Assembly (NCBI RefSeq): GCF_051216895.1
Contig: NZ_JBPKAO010000014.1
Coordinates: 1 to 64,000, forward strand
DNA length: 64,000 nt
Direction of reading: 5' to 3'
Origin: Aquipuribacter sp051216895
GTDB taxonomy: Bacteria > Actinomycetota > Actinomycetes > Actinomycetales > JBBAYJ01
Both the position numbers and the translations under genes were made by a program. Positions 32,785-42,019 of the stretch are shown in pieces. Position 1 is the first letter of the stretch; the number at the start of each line of letters is the position of its first letter. The notes under the pieces are model-generated. The model saw only the letters and a list, made by a program, of their open reading frames with translations. It was not told the DNA's origin and did not search any database.

Positions 32785-32889
32785 CCCCAGCAGCTCGGGA
32801 ACCACGAGCAGCTGCGGAAGCAGACCCAGACCGCACCACCCAGAGACACCGCCCCGGAGATCCCGGGGCACGAACCCGAGGAGATCACC

Positions 32890-33594
32890 ATGAAGCGTCA
32901 CCTGCGCCTCGCCCCCGTCGCCATCACCGCAGCCCTCGTCCTCGCCGCCTGCGGCGGTGCCGCCGAGGAGACCACCGACGACGCCGGCGCGGCGGCCGAC
33001 ACCGCCACCGAGGAGGCCATGGAGCCCATGGAGTCCGAGGAGCCGATGGACTCCGAGGAGCCCATGGACGCCGAGTCCACCGACGACATGGCCATGGCCG
33101 GCCCCGTCGGCCCCGGCTGCGCCGACTTCGCCACCGCGGTGCCGGACGGCGAGGGCTCCGTCGAGGGCATGAGCGACGACCCGGTCGCGGTGGCCGCCAG
33201 CAACAACCCGATCCTCACCACCCTGACCGCTGCGGTCTCCGGCCAGCTCAACCCGGAGGTCGACCTGGTCGACACGCTCAACGGTGACGAGTTCACGGTC
33301 TTCGCCCCGGTCGACGAGGCCTTCGCGGCCGACGTCGACGCGGCCACCCTGGAGACCCTGGGCACCGACGCCGAGCTGCTCAGCTCGATCCTGACCTACC
33401 ACGTGGTCCCCGGCCAGATCGCTCCCGCCGACCTCGCCGGCACCACCCAGACCACCGTCCAGGGCGGCACCGTCGAGATCGCCGGCGAGCCCGAGATGCT
33501 GACCGTCAACGGCGCCAACGTGATCTGCGGCGGCGTCACCACCGCCAACGCCACGGTCTACCTGATCGACGGCGTCCTGATGCCGACCAGCTGA
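32890..33594 (+). CDS. Fasciclin-domain lipoprotein (MPT70/MPT83-like)
   Basis: 234 residues. A lipoprotein signal ends in LVLAAC (Cys21). A Met/Glu/Asp-rich repeat linker (about 40-68, MEPMESEEPMDSEEPMD) leads to one fasciclin domain (about 95-232) with the H1 motif FTVFAPVDEAFAA and H2-like YHVVPGQI. This is the architecture of mycobacterial MPT83, a main SigK target. The ATG has a GAGGAG ribosome site. The methionine-rich linker could be redox-sensitive, which is speculative. It is the second SigK-type target next to the molybdopterin enzyme. Confidence 0.93.
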   Translation: MKRHLRLAPVAITAALVLAACGGAAEETTDDAGAAADTATEEAMEPMESEEPMDSEEPMDAESTDDMAMAGPVGPGCADFATAVPDGEGSVEGMSDDPVAVAASNNPILTTLTAAVSGQLNPEVDLVDTLNGDEFTVFAPVDEAFAADVDAATLETLGTDAELLSSILTYHVVPGQIAPADLAGTTQTTVQGGTVEIAGEPEMLTVNGANVICGGVTTANATVYLIDGVLMPTS

Positions 33595-33703
33595 GTCGGC
33601 TCCTGATCACCGGTCGGGGCGGCGGAGGGATGCCGCAGCCTCGACCGGGCCCCACGGACATGGGGCAGGCTCCTCGCAGAGAGCCAGCGGAGTTCTGCGC
33701 GGC

Positions 33704-33738
33704 AGGACCCGTCGCACCCACCCGGTGCGGCGGGTCCT
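33704..33738. terminator. Bidirectional hairpin between fasciclin and PPK2
   Basis: AGGACCCGTCGCACC (33704-33718) pairs with GGTGCGGCGGGTCCT (33724-33738): 15 pairs including one G-T, loop of five. It lies between two convergent genes. Confidence 0.7.
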
Positions 33739-33771
33739 CTGCTGTCTCCGATGGGCCCCGTGCGCTGACCC

Positions 33772-34635
33772 TCAGTCGTCCCGGCTCGTGGCCACCAGCC
33801 GGGCCCGCTCGTGCGCCACGTCGAAGTCCGCCGTCGGCCAGCTCGGGTCCAGCTCCTGCAGGGTCCCCAGGAGCAGGTGAGCCACCGCCCAGCGCGCGTA
33901 CCACTTGCGGTCGGCGGGGACGACGAACCAGGGCGCCTCGTCGGTACCGGTGCGCTCGATCGCGTCCGCCCAGGCGTGCTGGTAGTCGTCCCAGCGCAGC
34001 CGGGCGTCCACGTCGGCCGGGTCGTACTTCCAGTGCTTCTCGGGGCGGTCGAGCCGCTCCGAGAGCCGCTCGCCCTGCTCGTCGTGACCGATGTGCAGGA
34101 ACACCTTGACCACGCTGGTCCCGGCGGCGGCGACCTCCGCCTCGAAGTCGACGATCTCGGCGAAGCGCGGCGTCCAGACCTCGGGGGTGACGAGCTCCTC
34201 CACCCGCACGACCACCACGTCCTCGTAGTGGGACCGGTCGAACACCCCGATCATCCCGGGCCGGGGCAGCGCCTCGCGGATGCGCTGCAGGTAGTGCTGT
34301 CCCCGCTCGGCCTCGGTGGGCACGCCGAACCCGGTGACGGTGGCCCCCTGGGCCCCGACCTCCCCGACCACGTGGCGGACGATGCCACCCTTGCCCGAGG
34401 TGTCCATCCCCTGCAGGACGAGCAGCACGGCCCGCTGCCCCGTCCCCGCCCGGGCCTCGGCGTACAGCCGTTCCTGCAGCTCGCGCAGGTCCTCGGCCCG
34501 GTCGGACAGGGCCGACCTGCCGTCGGCCTTGCCGCCGTCGAAGCAGGGGGTGGCGCGGGGATCCAGGCCCGCCAGGTCCGGTCGGGTGCCGGGCGGGACG
34601 CGGAGGGCCTCGTGCAGGTCGGACGACGTCGTCAT
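33772..34635 (-). CDS. ppk2: Polyphosphate kinase 2 (PPK2) family
   Basis: 287 residues. Walker A is VLQGMDTSGKGGIVRHVV, the lid region is GFGVPTEAERGQHYLQRI, and Walker B is IGVFDRSHYEDVVVVRV. The layout matches single-domain PPK2 enzymes that phosphorylate nucleoside mono- or diphosphates using polyphosphate. The class (I, II or III) cannot be decided by eye. TAGGCT lies seven bases before the ATG and overlaps the TAG stop of the upstream GGDEF-EAL gene, so it is probably separately transcribed as a leaderless message. Confidence 0.9.
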   Translation of the reverse strand: MTTSSDLHEALRVPPGTRPDLAGLDPRATPCFDGGKADGRSALSDRAEDLRELQERLYAEARAGTGQRAVLLVLQGMDTSGKGGIVRHVVGEVGAQGATVTGFGVPTEAERGQHYLQRIREALPRPGMIGVFDRSHYEDVVVVRVEELVTPEVWTPRFAEIVDFEAEVAAAGTSVVKVFLHIGHDEQGERLSERLDRPEKHWKYDPADVDARLRWDDYQHAWADAIERTGTDEAPWFVVPADRKWYARWAVAHLLLGTLQELDPSWPTADFDVAHERARLVATSRDD

Positions 34636-34642
34636 CGCCCGC

Positions 34643-34648
34643 AGCCTA
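34643..34648 (-). promoter_or_regulatory. Leaderless-type -10 box of ppk2
   Basis: TAGGCT with seven bases to the ATG at 34635. Its first three bases are the TAG stop codon of the gene upstream. Confidence 0.45.
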
Positions 34649-36121
34649 GGCCGTGGGCGTCCCCGGCGGCGGCAGCACCCGACCGGCGGCGGGGTCCTGC
34701 GGCCGACCGAAGTACCAGCCCTGGGCCTGGTCGCAGCCCATCTGCAGGAGCATCCGCGCCTGCTCCTGACGTTCGACGCCCTCGGCCACCACGGTCATGC
34801 CGTGCGCGTGGCCCAGCGTGATGACGGCCTGCACGACGGCGTCCTCCCGCGACGTGCGCCCCAGACCCGCGACGAAGCCCCGGTCGATCTTGAGCGCGTC
34901 CGCGGGGTAGGTCGACAGGTACGCCAAGGAGGAGTACCCCGTCCCGAAGTCGTCGATTGACACGTGGCAGCCGTACTCCCGCAGCGAGGTGAGGGCGGCC
35001 ACGGCGGCCGACTGCGACAGCGCGAGGCTGCTCTCGGTGACCTCCAGGTGCAGCCGGGCCGGGTCCAGGCCGCGCTCCTCCAGCGCCGCGGCCACCCGGC
35101 CGGCGACGTCGATCCGGTCGAAGCTGCGGGCCGACAGGTTGACCGCGATCGCCGGGGCGGCGTCGAGCGCCAGCAGCTCCGTGGCCCGGGCGATCCCCCA
35201 CCGGTCGATCTCCGAGACCAGCCCCCGGTCCTCCGCCACGTCCATGAAGCTGCCGGGCAGCCGCACGCTGCCGCGTCCGTCCACCAGGCGCATCAGGCCC
35301 TCGCTGCTCACCTGCTCACCGGTGCCGAGGTCGACCACGGGCTGCAGGTACAGCCGCAGCCTGCCCTCGGCGAGCGCGCGACGCAGCCGTCGTTCGGACT
35401 CCACCGCGGCGTCGGCGCCGGCTCGGATCCTCTCGTCGAACACGACCACCCGGTCGCGACCGTTGTCCTTGGCGCGGTGCAGGGCCAGGTCGGCCTCCCG
35501 CATCAGGTCACGGCTGGCCCCGTCCCAGCCGACCGACGCCACCCCGATGCTGAGCGTGGCCGCGACCGTCTCCTGCTCCAGCGGCTCGGCGGGGCCACCA
35601 CCCCCGACCGGGACCGCCGGCCCCCGGTCGAGCAGCGCCGCCCGGGTGCAGGCCACCGTCAACGGCCGCCGGGCCTCGCGCAGCATGGTGGCCGCCACGG
35701 CCCGCAGGTCGCCCGGGTGCCGCAGCTCGGGGATCAGCACGGCGAACTCGTCGCCGCCCAGCCGGTGCACGACGCCACGCCCCGTGACCGCGGCGGAGAT
35801 CCGCCGGGCGGTCTGCCGCAGCACCTCGTCCCCGCCGTCGCGACCCAGCCGGTAGTTGATGGTGCTGAACCGGTCCACGCCGCACACCACCAGACCGACG
35901 CCGTGCTTGTCGGGCCTGGCCCGCAGCAGGGTGTCGGCCATGGCCTGCTCGAGCGACCGGCGACCGGGCAGCCCCGTCAGGGCGTCGGTGTCGGCCCGGC
36001 GCTGCGGCTCGCGCGGGCGCACGACGAGCCCACCCAGGTCCATCCCCGCACGCGGGAGGTCCGGGGCCCGCTCGGCCGCACCTGTCCCGGTGCGGGACAC
36101 GTGCCTGTCCACCCAGGTCAT
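34646..36121 (-). CDS. GGDEF-EAL protein with EGL variant
   Basis: 491 residues, soluble, with no sensor domain beyond a 40-residue lead. GGDEF (about 45-225) has an intact HRLGGDEFAVLIP motif, but the normally conserved INDxxGH region reads INYRLGRDGGD, which may weaken GTP binding. The EAL domain (about 235-485) has SEGLMRLVD, so EAL has become EGL; EVTESS, DDFGTGYSSL and AEGVE metal-site motifs are retained. It may therefore be a phosphodiesterase regulated by a degenerate cyclase domain. The ATG at 36121 is chosen; a GTG at 36151 is the alternative. Confidence 0.9.
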   Translation of the reverse strand: MTWVDRHVSRTGTGAAERAPDLPRAGMDLGGLVVRPREPQRRADTDALTGLPGRRSLEQAMADTLLRARPDKHGVGLVVCGVDRFSTINYRLGRDGGDEVLRQTARRISAAVTGRGVVHRLGGDEFAVLIPELRHPGDLRAVAATMLREARRPLTVACTRAALLDRGPAVPVGGGGPAEPLEQETVAATLSIGVASVGWDGASRDLMREADLALHRAKDNGRDRVVVFDERIRAGADAAVESERRLRRALAEGRLRLYLQPVVDLGTGEQVSSEGLMRLVDGRGSVRLPGSFMDVAEDRGLVSEIDRWGIARATELLALDAAPAIAVNLSARSFDRIDVAGRVAAALEERGLDPARLHLEVTESSLALSQSAAVAALTSLREYGCHVSIDDFGTGYSSLAYLSTYPADALKIDRGFVAGLGRTSREDAVVQAVITLGHAHGMTVVAEGVERQEQARMLLQMGCDQAQGWYFGRPQDPAAGRVLPPPGTPTA

Positions 36122-36191
36122 GTCGGCAGGGGAGCCGCCGGCTTGACCCACCCGTGAGCACGTTCGCCCGGCCGGGTGCCACGATCACCCG

Positions 36192-37898
36192 ATGAGCAGC
36201 GGGGAGCACCTGGGCTACGACCGGGACCGGCTCACGGTGGTGCGGCGACCGTGGCTGGGCGGCGACGTCCTGTCCTACGGCGACCCGCGCCCCCACGACG
36301 TCCTCGACGTGCTCGACCTCGCTGTGCACCGGCACCCGAGCGCGGTCGCCGTCCTCGACGCGGCCACCGGCGCGAGCCGGACCACCACCGAGCTGGCCGA
36401 CGACGTCGCCGCCACGGCCCGGCGGTGGCAGGCGGAGGGTCTGCGACCCGGTGACGGGGTCGGCATCGCGGCCGGCAACTCCGGCGACCACCTCGTCGCC
36501 CTGCTGGCCTGCGCGGCCGCCGGCGCCGTGGCCGTCGGGCTGTCGTCCCGCCTCGCCGTCCCCCAGTGGCGCTACCAGCTCGAGCACTCCGGCTGCCGGC
36601 TGCTGCTGCACGACGACGCGCACGCCGAGCAGGCGGCGCGCGCCGCCGACGGCCTCGCGGACCTGCGGTCGGTCGGGTCGCCCGGCCGTCGGGCCGCGAC
36701 CGGGGCCGGGACCGGGGCCGGGGCCGGGGCCGGGGCCGACGACGCCGCGGGCGGCGGGCCCGGGGCCTGGGCCCGCTGGCGCGCCACCCGCGCCCCGGTC
36801 CCGGCGACGACCGCCTACCAGGTCGTCCACACGTCGGGCTCGACCGGGCACCCCAAGGCCAGCCAGGTGGTGCACGGCGCGAGCGTGAGCTCCGGGATCG
36901 CCTACGACCGCCTGCTGCGGCTGCAGCCGGGCGAGTCGTCGGGCGTGCTGTTCTCCCTGGGCTACATCAGCGCCATGCACGCCCACGTGATCCCGGCCCT
37001 GCTGTCCGGGGTCCGGCTGGTGATGCTGCCCACCGGCAGCCCGCGGACCTGGGTCGAGCAGCTGGCGGCGTTCGACGTGGCGTGGGCCTACGCGGTCCCG
37101 TCCTGGTGGCTGCTGGCGCTGCGGGAGCCGGGACTGCGCGCCGCGGCCCTGCCCCGGCTGCGCCTGGCCGGGGCCGGGGGGTCCCCGTTCCCCGACGCCC
37201 TGCGTGACGGCCTGGCGCAGCGGCTGCCGGGCACCGAGCTGCTCAACGTGTACGGGCTGTCGGAGACCCACTCCCCCGCCACCGTGCTGCGCGGGGCGGA
37301 CCTGTGGACCCACGCCGGCACCGCGGGCCGGGCGCTGGAGGTCGTCGAGGTCGAGGTCCGCGACGCGCAGCAGGCGCTACGGCCCGACGGCGAGCCCGGC
37401 GAGGTGTGGCTGCGCTCGGCGCTGGTGACGACCGGGTACGCCGGTGACCCCGACGCCACGACGGCCGCCGTCGTCGCCGGTGCGCTGCGGACCGGCGACG
37501 TCGGCGTGCTGGAGCCCGGTGGGCCCGACGGCCCGGTGCTGCGGCTCCTGGACCGGGTCAAGGACTTGGTCAACCGGGCGGGCACCAAGGTGTACTCCGC
37601 CGAGGTCGAACGGGTCCTCGACGAGCACCCGGCGCTGGCCGAGGCGGCCTGCGTGGCGGCGCCGGACCCCCGCAGCGGCGAGACGGTCGCGGTGTTCCTC
37701 GTCCTCGCCGAGGGCCACGAGCGACCCACGGACGCCCAGGTCAGGGCCTGGGTGAGGGAGCGGCTGGGGACCGCGGCGGTGCCCAGCGCGTTGCGCTGGG
37801 TGGACGCGCTGCCCCGCGGCGGGACGGGCAAGACCGACAAGCTCGACCTGCGCGCGCGGCTCGCCGTTCCCCCGGACCCCCGAGTCGCGGGACACTAG
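36192..37898 (+). CDS. AMP-forming acyl-CoA synthetase / ligase
   Basis: A 568-residue member of the ANL superfamily. P-loop VVHTSGSTGHPKASQVVH, the A5 region LLNVYGLSETHSPAT, the hinge VLRLLDRVKDLVNRAGTKVYSAEVE and the C-terminal catalytic Lys in GGTGKTDKLDLR are all present. The acid substrate is not evident. A Gly/Ala linker (about 171-185) is coded by a GGGGCC-type microsatellite near 36703-36740. CACGAT lies six bases before the ATG. The helicase gene begins five bases after the stop. Confidence 0.88.
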   Translation: MSSGEHLGYDRDRLTVVRRPWLGGDVLSYGDPRPHDVLDVLDLAVHRHPSAVAVLDAATGASRTTTELADDVAATARRWQAEGLRPGDGVGIAAGNSGDHLVALLACAAAGAVAVGLSSRLAVPQWRYQLEHSGCRLLLHDDAHAEQAARAADGLADLRSVGSPGRRAATGAGTGAGAGAGADDAAGGGPGAWARWRATRAPVPATTAYQVVHTSGSTGHPKASQVVHGASVSSGIAYDRLLRLQPGESSGVLFSLGYISAMHAHVIPALLSGVRLVMLPTGSPRTWVEQLAAFDVAWAYAVPSWWLLALREPGLRAAALPRLRLAGAGGSPFPDALRDGLAQRLPGTELLNVYGLSETHSPATVLRGADLWTHAGTAGRALEVVEVEVRDAQQALRPDGEPGEVWLRSALVTTGYAGDPDATTAAVVAGALRTGDVGVLEPGGPDGPVLRLLDRVKDLVNRAGTKVYSAEVERVLDEHPALAEAACVAAPDPRSGETVAVFLVLAEGHERPTDAQVRAWVRERLGTAAVPSALRWVDALPRGGTGKTDKLDLRARLAVPPDPRVAGH

Positions 37899-37902
37899 GG
37901 CC

Positions 37903-39789
37903 GTGACGACCTCTGAAGACGGCTCCACCGGCACGCCGGACGGCCCCACCGACACCATCCCCGCGGCGACCGGTTTCGCCGAGCTCGGCCTGCGCGACGA
38001 GCTGCTCGACGCCCTCGAGGCCCTCGGCTACGAGGAGCCCACCCCGATCCAGTCCGAGGCCATCCCCCACCTGCTCACCGGCACCGACCTGCTGGGGCAG
38101 GCCGCCACCGGCACCGGCAAGACGGCCGCGTTCGCGCTGCCCCTGCTGCAGCGGATCCGTGAGGGTGGCCGCACCGGCAGCCGCTCCGGCGCCCCGGCCG
38201 GGCTGATCCTGGTGCCGACGCGCGAGCTCTGCATGCAGGTGTCCGAAGCGCTGCACAAGTACGGCAAGCAGCTCGGCGTGCGCACGCTGCCGGTGTACGG
38301 CGGCCAGCCGGTCATCCGGCAGGTCCGCGAGCTGGAGCGCGGCGTCGACGTGGTCGTGGCCACCCCCGGCCGGGCCGTCGACCTGATCCAGCGCCGCAGC
38401 CTCAAGCTGGCCGGCGTCGAGGTCGTCGTCCTGGACGAGGCCGACGAGATGCTCGACATGGGCTTCGCCGAGGAGCTCGAGACGATCCTCGACGCCTGCG
38501 GCACCGACCGGCAGACGGTCCTGTTCTCCGCGACCATGCCGCGGCGCCTGGACTCCATCACCCGCAAGCACCTGGTCGACCCCGTCCGCATCACCATCGC
38601 CCGCGCCCAGCAGGTGGCCGGTGAGGCGCCGCAGGTCCGTCAGGTCGCCTACCTGGTGGACCGTGCCCACAAGACCGCGGCCCTGGGCCGGGTGCTGGAC
38701 GTCGAGCAGCCGGTGGCGACCATCGTGTTCTGCCGCACCCGCGCCGAGGTCGAGACCCTCACCGAGACGCTGTCCGGTCGTGGCTACCGCGCCGAGGCGC
38801 TGCACGGCGGCATGACCCAGGACCAGCGCGACCGGGTGATGAACCGGCTCCGCTCGCAGGCGGCCGAGCTTCTCGTGGCCACCGACGTGGCCGCGCGCGG
38901 CCTGGACATCGACCACCTGACCCACGTCGTCAACTTCGACGTGCCGTCCGCGGCGGAGTCCTACGTGCACCGCATCGGCCGGGTCGGCCGCGGCGACCGG
39001 GAGGGCGTCGCCATCACGCTGGCCGGCCCCCGGGAGCAGCGGCTGCTGCAGTCGGTGGAGCGCATCACGGGCCGGAAGATCTCGATCGAGCCGCTGCCCA
39101 GCGTCGCCGACCTGCGGGCCATCCGGCTCGAGAGCACCGTGGAGGCGCTGCGCGAGGCGATGGGCCGGGACGACCTGGCCGACTTCGCGTCCGTCGAGGG
39201 GCTGGTGCTGGCCGAGGCCCCCGCCGGCACCGACCGGGAGACGATCATGCTGGCCGCGATCGCCCTGGCCCACCAGGCCAGGACGGGCGCGGTCGACGAG
39301 CAGGACATCCCCCTGGTCCGGGCCGGGTCCGGCGGCGGCCGCGAGGGCGGGCGCCCGCCCGGTGGCGGCTACGGCGGTGGCACGGGCGGTGGCTACGGCG
39401 GCGGGGCCGACGGCGGCGGTCGCTCCGGTCCCCCGCGTGACGGCGCGCGCGACGCGGGCCCCGGCCCCGGCCGCACCCGGCTGTTCGTCAGCTCGGGCCG
39501 GGTGGGTGGCATGCGTCCGCAGGACCTGGTGGGTGCCATCGCCAACGAGTCCGAGCTGAGCGGCAAGGACATCGGCCCCATCGTCATCACCGAGCGGTTC
39601 TCGCTGGTGGACGTGCCCGACGAGGCGGCCACCGACGTCATCCACGCCCTGCAGCAGACCCGGGTGAAGGGTCGCAAGGTCCAGGTCCGCCGGGACCGCG
39701 GCTTCGCCACCGGGGGCGAGGAGGCCGGCGCCGGCGCCGACCGCGAGCGTCGCCCCCGCCCCGCCCGCAAGGCCCCGCCCCGCTACTGA
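37903..39789 (+). CDS. deaD: DEAD-box ATP-dependent RNA helicase with DbpA-type RNA-binding domain
   Basis: 628 residues. Helicase motifs in order: the Q motif FAELGLRDELLDAL...TPIQ, AATGTGKT (I), PTRELCMQ (Ia), VLDEADEMLDMG (II), FSATMP (III) and HRIGRVGRGDREG (VI). A Gly-rich linker (about 480-525) leads to a C-terminal DbpA-like domain (about 527-602, RLFVSSGRVGGMRPQDLVGA) and a basic tail. This is the CsdA/DeaD layout used in ribosome assembly and cold adaptation. GTG start, five bases after the ligase stop. Confidence 0.95.
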   Translation: MTTSEDGSTGTPDGPTDTIPAATGFAELGLRDELLDALEALGYEEPTPIQSEAIPHLLTGTDLLGQAATGTGKTAAFALPLLQRIREGGRTGSRSGAPAGLILVPTRELCMQVSEALHKYGKQLGVRTLPVYGGQPVIRQVRELERGVDVVVATPGRAVDLIQRRSLKLAGVEVVVLDEADEMLDMGFAEELETILDACGTDRQTVLFSATMPRRLDSITRKHLVDPVRITIARAQQVAGEAPQVRQVAYLVDRAHKTAALGRVLDVEQPVATIVFCRTRAEVETLTETLSGRGYRAEALHGGMTQDQRDRVMNRLRSQAAELLVATDVAARGLDIDHLTHVVNFDVPSAAESYVHRIGRVGRGDREGVAITLAGPREQRLLQSVERITGRKISIEPLPSVADLRAIRLESTVEALREAMGRDDLADFASVEGLVLAEAPAGTDRETIMLAAIALAHQARTGAVDEQDIPLVRAGSGGGREGGRPPGGGYGGGTGGGYGGGADGGGRSGPPRDGARDAGPGPGRTRLFVSSGRVGGMRPQDLVGAIANESELSGKDIGPIVITERFSLVDVPDEAATDVIHALQQTRVKGRKVQVRRDRGFATGGEEAGAGADRERRPRPARKAPPRY

Positions 39790-39831
39790 GGAACGTCGAG
39801 GCCGCGCTGCTGCGCGGTCCTCCGCCGCCCT

Positions 39832-39867
39832 GACCCCGCGCCGTCGCGATCTCGACGAGGCGGGGTC
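39832..39867. terminator. Bidirectional hairpin after the DEAD-box gene
   Basis: GACCCCGC (39832-39839) with GCGGGGTC (39860-39867), and inside it CGTCG with CGACG, between two convergent genes. A smaller hairpin CCGCGC-TGCT-GCGCGG precedes it at 39802-39817. Confidence 0.6.
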
Positions 39868-39882
39868 GGGGCGGGCCGGGCG

Positions 39883-40887
39883 TCAGTCCTTGGTGGCGAA
39901 GGCCGCGTCGAAGGCGGCGTCGGGGGCGTCGAAGGCCAGGCGGCGGACGAAGGCCAGCGCCTCCTCCGCGCCGACCAGGCGGTCCATGCCGGCGTCCTCC
40001 CACTCCACGCTGATCGGGCCGTCGTAGCCGATCTGGTTGAGCATCCGGAACGAGTCCTCCCACGGCACGTCGCCGTGGCCGGTGGACACGAAGTCCCAGC
40101 CGCGGCGGCCGTCGGCCCAGGGCAGGTGGCTGCCGAGGCGGCCGTTGCGGCCGTTGCCCATCCGCTTGCGGGTGTCCTTGCAGTCCACGTGGTAGATCCG
40201 GTCCTTGAAGTCCCAGATGAACCCGACCGGGTCCAGGTCCTGCCAGACGAAGTGGCTGGGGTCCCAGTTCAGCCCGAACGCCTCGCGGTGGCCGATGGCC
40301 TCCAGCGTCGCGTGGGTGGTCCAGTAGTCGTAGGCGATCTCGCTCGGGTGGACCTCGTGGGCGAAGCGGACGCCGACCTCGTCGAACACGTCGAGGATCG
40401 GGTTCCAGCGGTCCGCGAAGTCCTGGTACCCGGCGTCGATCAGCTCCTGGCTGACCGGCGGGAACATCGCGACGTACTTCCAGATGCTCGAGCCGGTGAA
40501 GCCGATCACGGTGTCCACGCCGAGCTTCGCGGCCAGGCGGGCGGTGTTCTTCATCTCCTCCGCGGCGCGCTGGCGGACGCCCTCGGGCTCGCCGTCGCCC
40601 CAGATGGCGGCCGGCAGCATGTCCTTGTGGCGCTGGTCGATCGGGTCGTCGCAGACGGCCTGGCCCTTGAGGTGGTTGGAGATCGCCCACACCTTGAGGC
40701 CGTGACGCTCGAGCAGGTCGAGCTTGCCCTGGACGTAGGCGTCGTCGTCCCAGCGCGAGGGGTCCAGGTGGTCGCCCCAGCAGGCGAGCTCGAGGCCGTC
40801 GTAGCCCCACTCCCCCGCGAGGCGCGCCACCTCCTCCAGCGGCAGGTCGGCCCACTGGCCGGTGAACAGGGTGACGGGACGTGTCAT
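39883..40887 (-). CDS. Sugar phosphate isomerase/epimerase (TIM barrel)
   Basis: 334 residues of the xylose-isomerase-like AP-endonuclease-2 superfamily. Metal-ligand candidates are in FAHEVHPSEIA, NWDPSHFVWQ, VDCKDT and PISVEWEDAG, and the N-terminal TLFTGQWADLPLEEVARLA matches inositol/keto-sugar catabolic members. It probably isomerises, epimerises or cleaves a (keto-)sugar. An AGGAG ribosome site precedes the ATG. It lies in the sugar locus on the same strand, separated from the secreted giant protein by a partial gene and the assembly gap. Confidence 0.85.
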   Translation of the reverse strand: MTRPVTLFTGQWADLPLEEVARLAGEWGYDGLELACWGDHLDPSRWDDDAYVQGKLDLLERHGLKVWAISNHLKGQAVCDDPIDQRHKDMLPAAIWGDGEPEGVRQRAAEEMKNTARLAAKLGVDTVIGFTGSSIWKYVAMFPPVSQELIDAGYQDFADRWNPILDVFDEVGVRFAHEVHPSEIAYDYWTTHATLEAIGHREAFGLNWDPSHFVWQDLDPVGFIWDFKDRIYHVDCKDTRKRMGNGRNGRLGSHLPWADGRRGWDFVSTGHGDVPWEDSFRMLNQIGYDGPISVEWEDAGMDRLVGAEEALAFVRRLAFDAPDAAFDAAFATKD

Positions 40888-40996
40888 CTCAGGAGACTCC
40901 TCGATCGGTGTCGGTTCGGTGCTGTCTCGGTCCTGGTGCATCCGTTGCGCGCCCGAGGGCATCGCACGCGGAGGTGGGTGGCGGGCGGGGTCGCGC

Positions 40997-41708
40997 TCAC
41001 GGCGACACCGGCTCCGGGTCGGCGGTGAGGGCACCGCTGTCGGGCACGGGCGGCAGGTACAGGTGGACGTGGCCGCGGTCGGCGGCGACGTTGACGGCGT
41101 CGAGCTGGGTCGCGCCCACCGACCACGCCAGGGCGGCGGAACGGCGGGCGGACGCCGCGACCTCCAGTGCCCCGTCCACGTCGACCAGGCCGGCACCGTC
41201 GGCCGGCACGGCGTCGGCGACGAGGTCGTAGGCGCCGACCATGGTCTCCAGGTTGCCCAGCGAGGCCACCAGGGCCGCGCGGGCGACGTTGACGTCGGTG
41301 CCACCGCTGGGTGCGTCGCCGAAGGTCTCCTGCGCGAGGGTGACGGCGCTGCGCCACTCTTCGACGGTCTCGGCCGCGGGCGGCGGGGACCCGGGGGCGT
41401 GCTCGCCTGCGGCGACGACCACCGGGGACAGGACGTCCAGGACGTCCTCGGTCTGCTCGGTGAGCACGACGACGGCCTCGGCGTCCCTCGCGGCCTCCTC
41501 GGCCTGCAGCTCGGCGACGCGTTCGGCCAGGGGGTCGTCGGGGTCCAGGGGCGTGCCGTCCGCGCCGACCACGCCGGGCCCGGTGGGTTCTGCCTCGTCC
41601 GAGGACGGCAGCAGGAACCCGGCCAGCAGCCCCAGCTGGACGCCGACCACGACACCCACCACGAGCAGCACCCAGCGACGGCCTCGACCGGCCGCGGGGT
41701 CGGTGCCC
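40997..41708 (-). CDS. Membrane-anchored protein of unknown function, 5' end lost in gap
   Basis: About 236 codons are visible, open to the run of Ns. A basic segment (GRGRRW) and one transmembrane helix (VLLVVGVVVGVQLGLLAGFLL) are followed by an acidic extracytoplasmic region. That region has a helical stretch (AERVAELQAEEAARDAEAV), a proline-rich part and a final segment HVHLYLPPVPDSG. I do not recognise the family. The start must lie within or beyond the gap. Confidence 0.6.
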
Positions 41709-41928
41709 NNNNNNNNNNNNNNNNNNNNNNNNNNNNNNNNNNNNNNNNNNNNNNNNNNNNNNNNNNNNNNNNNNNNNNNNNNNNNNNNNNNNNNNNNNNN
41801 NNNNNNNNNNNNNNNNNNNNNNNNNNNNNNNNNNNNNNNNNNNNNNNNNNNNNNNNNNNNNNNNNNNNNNNNNNNNNNNNNNNNNNNNNNNNNNNNNNNN
41901 NNNNNNNNNNNNNNNNNNNNNNNNNNNN
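41709..41928. other. Assembly gap (220 Ns)
   Basis: All bases are N. It interrupts the 5' end of the preceding minus-strand membrane-protein gene; the real length is unknown. The high-GC hairpin just to its right may explain the sequencing failure. Confidence 1.
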
Positions 41929-41967
41929 CCCCCGCCCGGCGTGACCGGGCGGGGGGCCGGGGACGCC

Positions 41968-42004
41968 CCGACCGGGCGACGCGAGGTGCGCGTCGCCCGG
42001 TCGG
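41968..42004 (-). terminator. Hairpin after the ThuA/GSDH giant gene
   Basis: CCGACCGGGCGACGCG (41968-41983) pairs perfectly with 41989-42004 (16 bp, loop of five), 15 bases after the minus-strand stop at 42020. Confidence 0.7.
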
Positions 42005-42019
42005 TGCTGGTGCGTCGGG

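Noticed and set aside
41709..41928. A gene reading through the Ns
   Set aside because: The residues are undefined; frames crossing the gap prove nothing.
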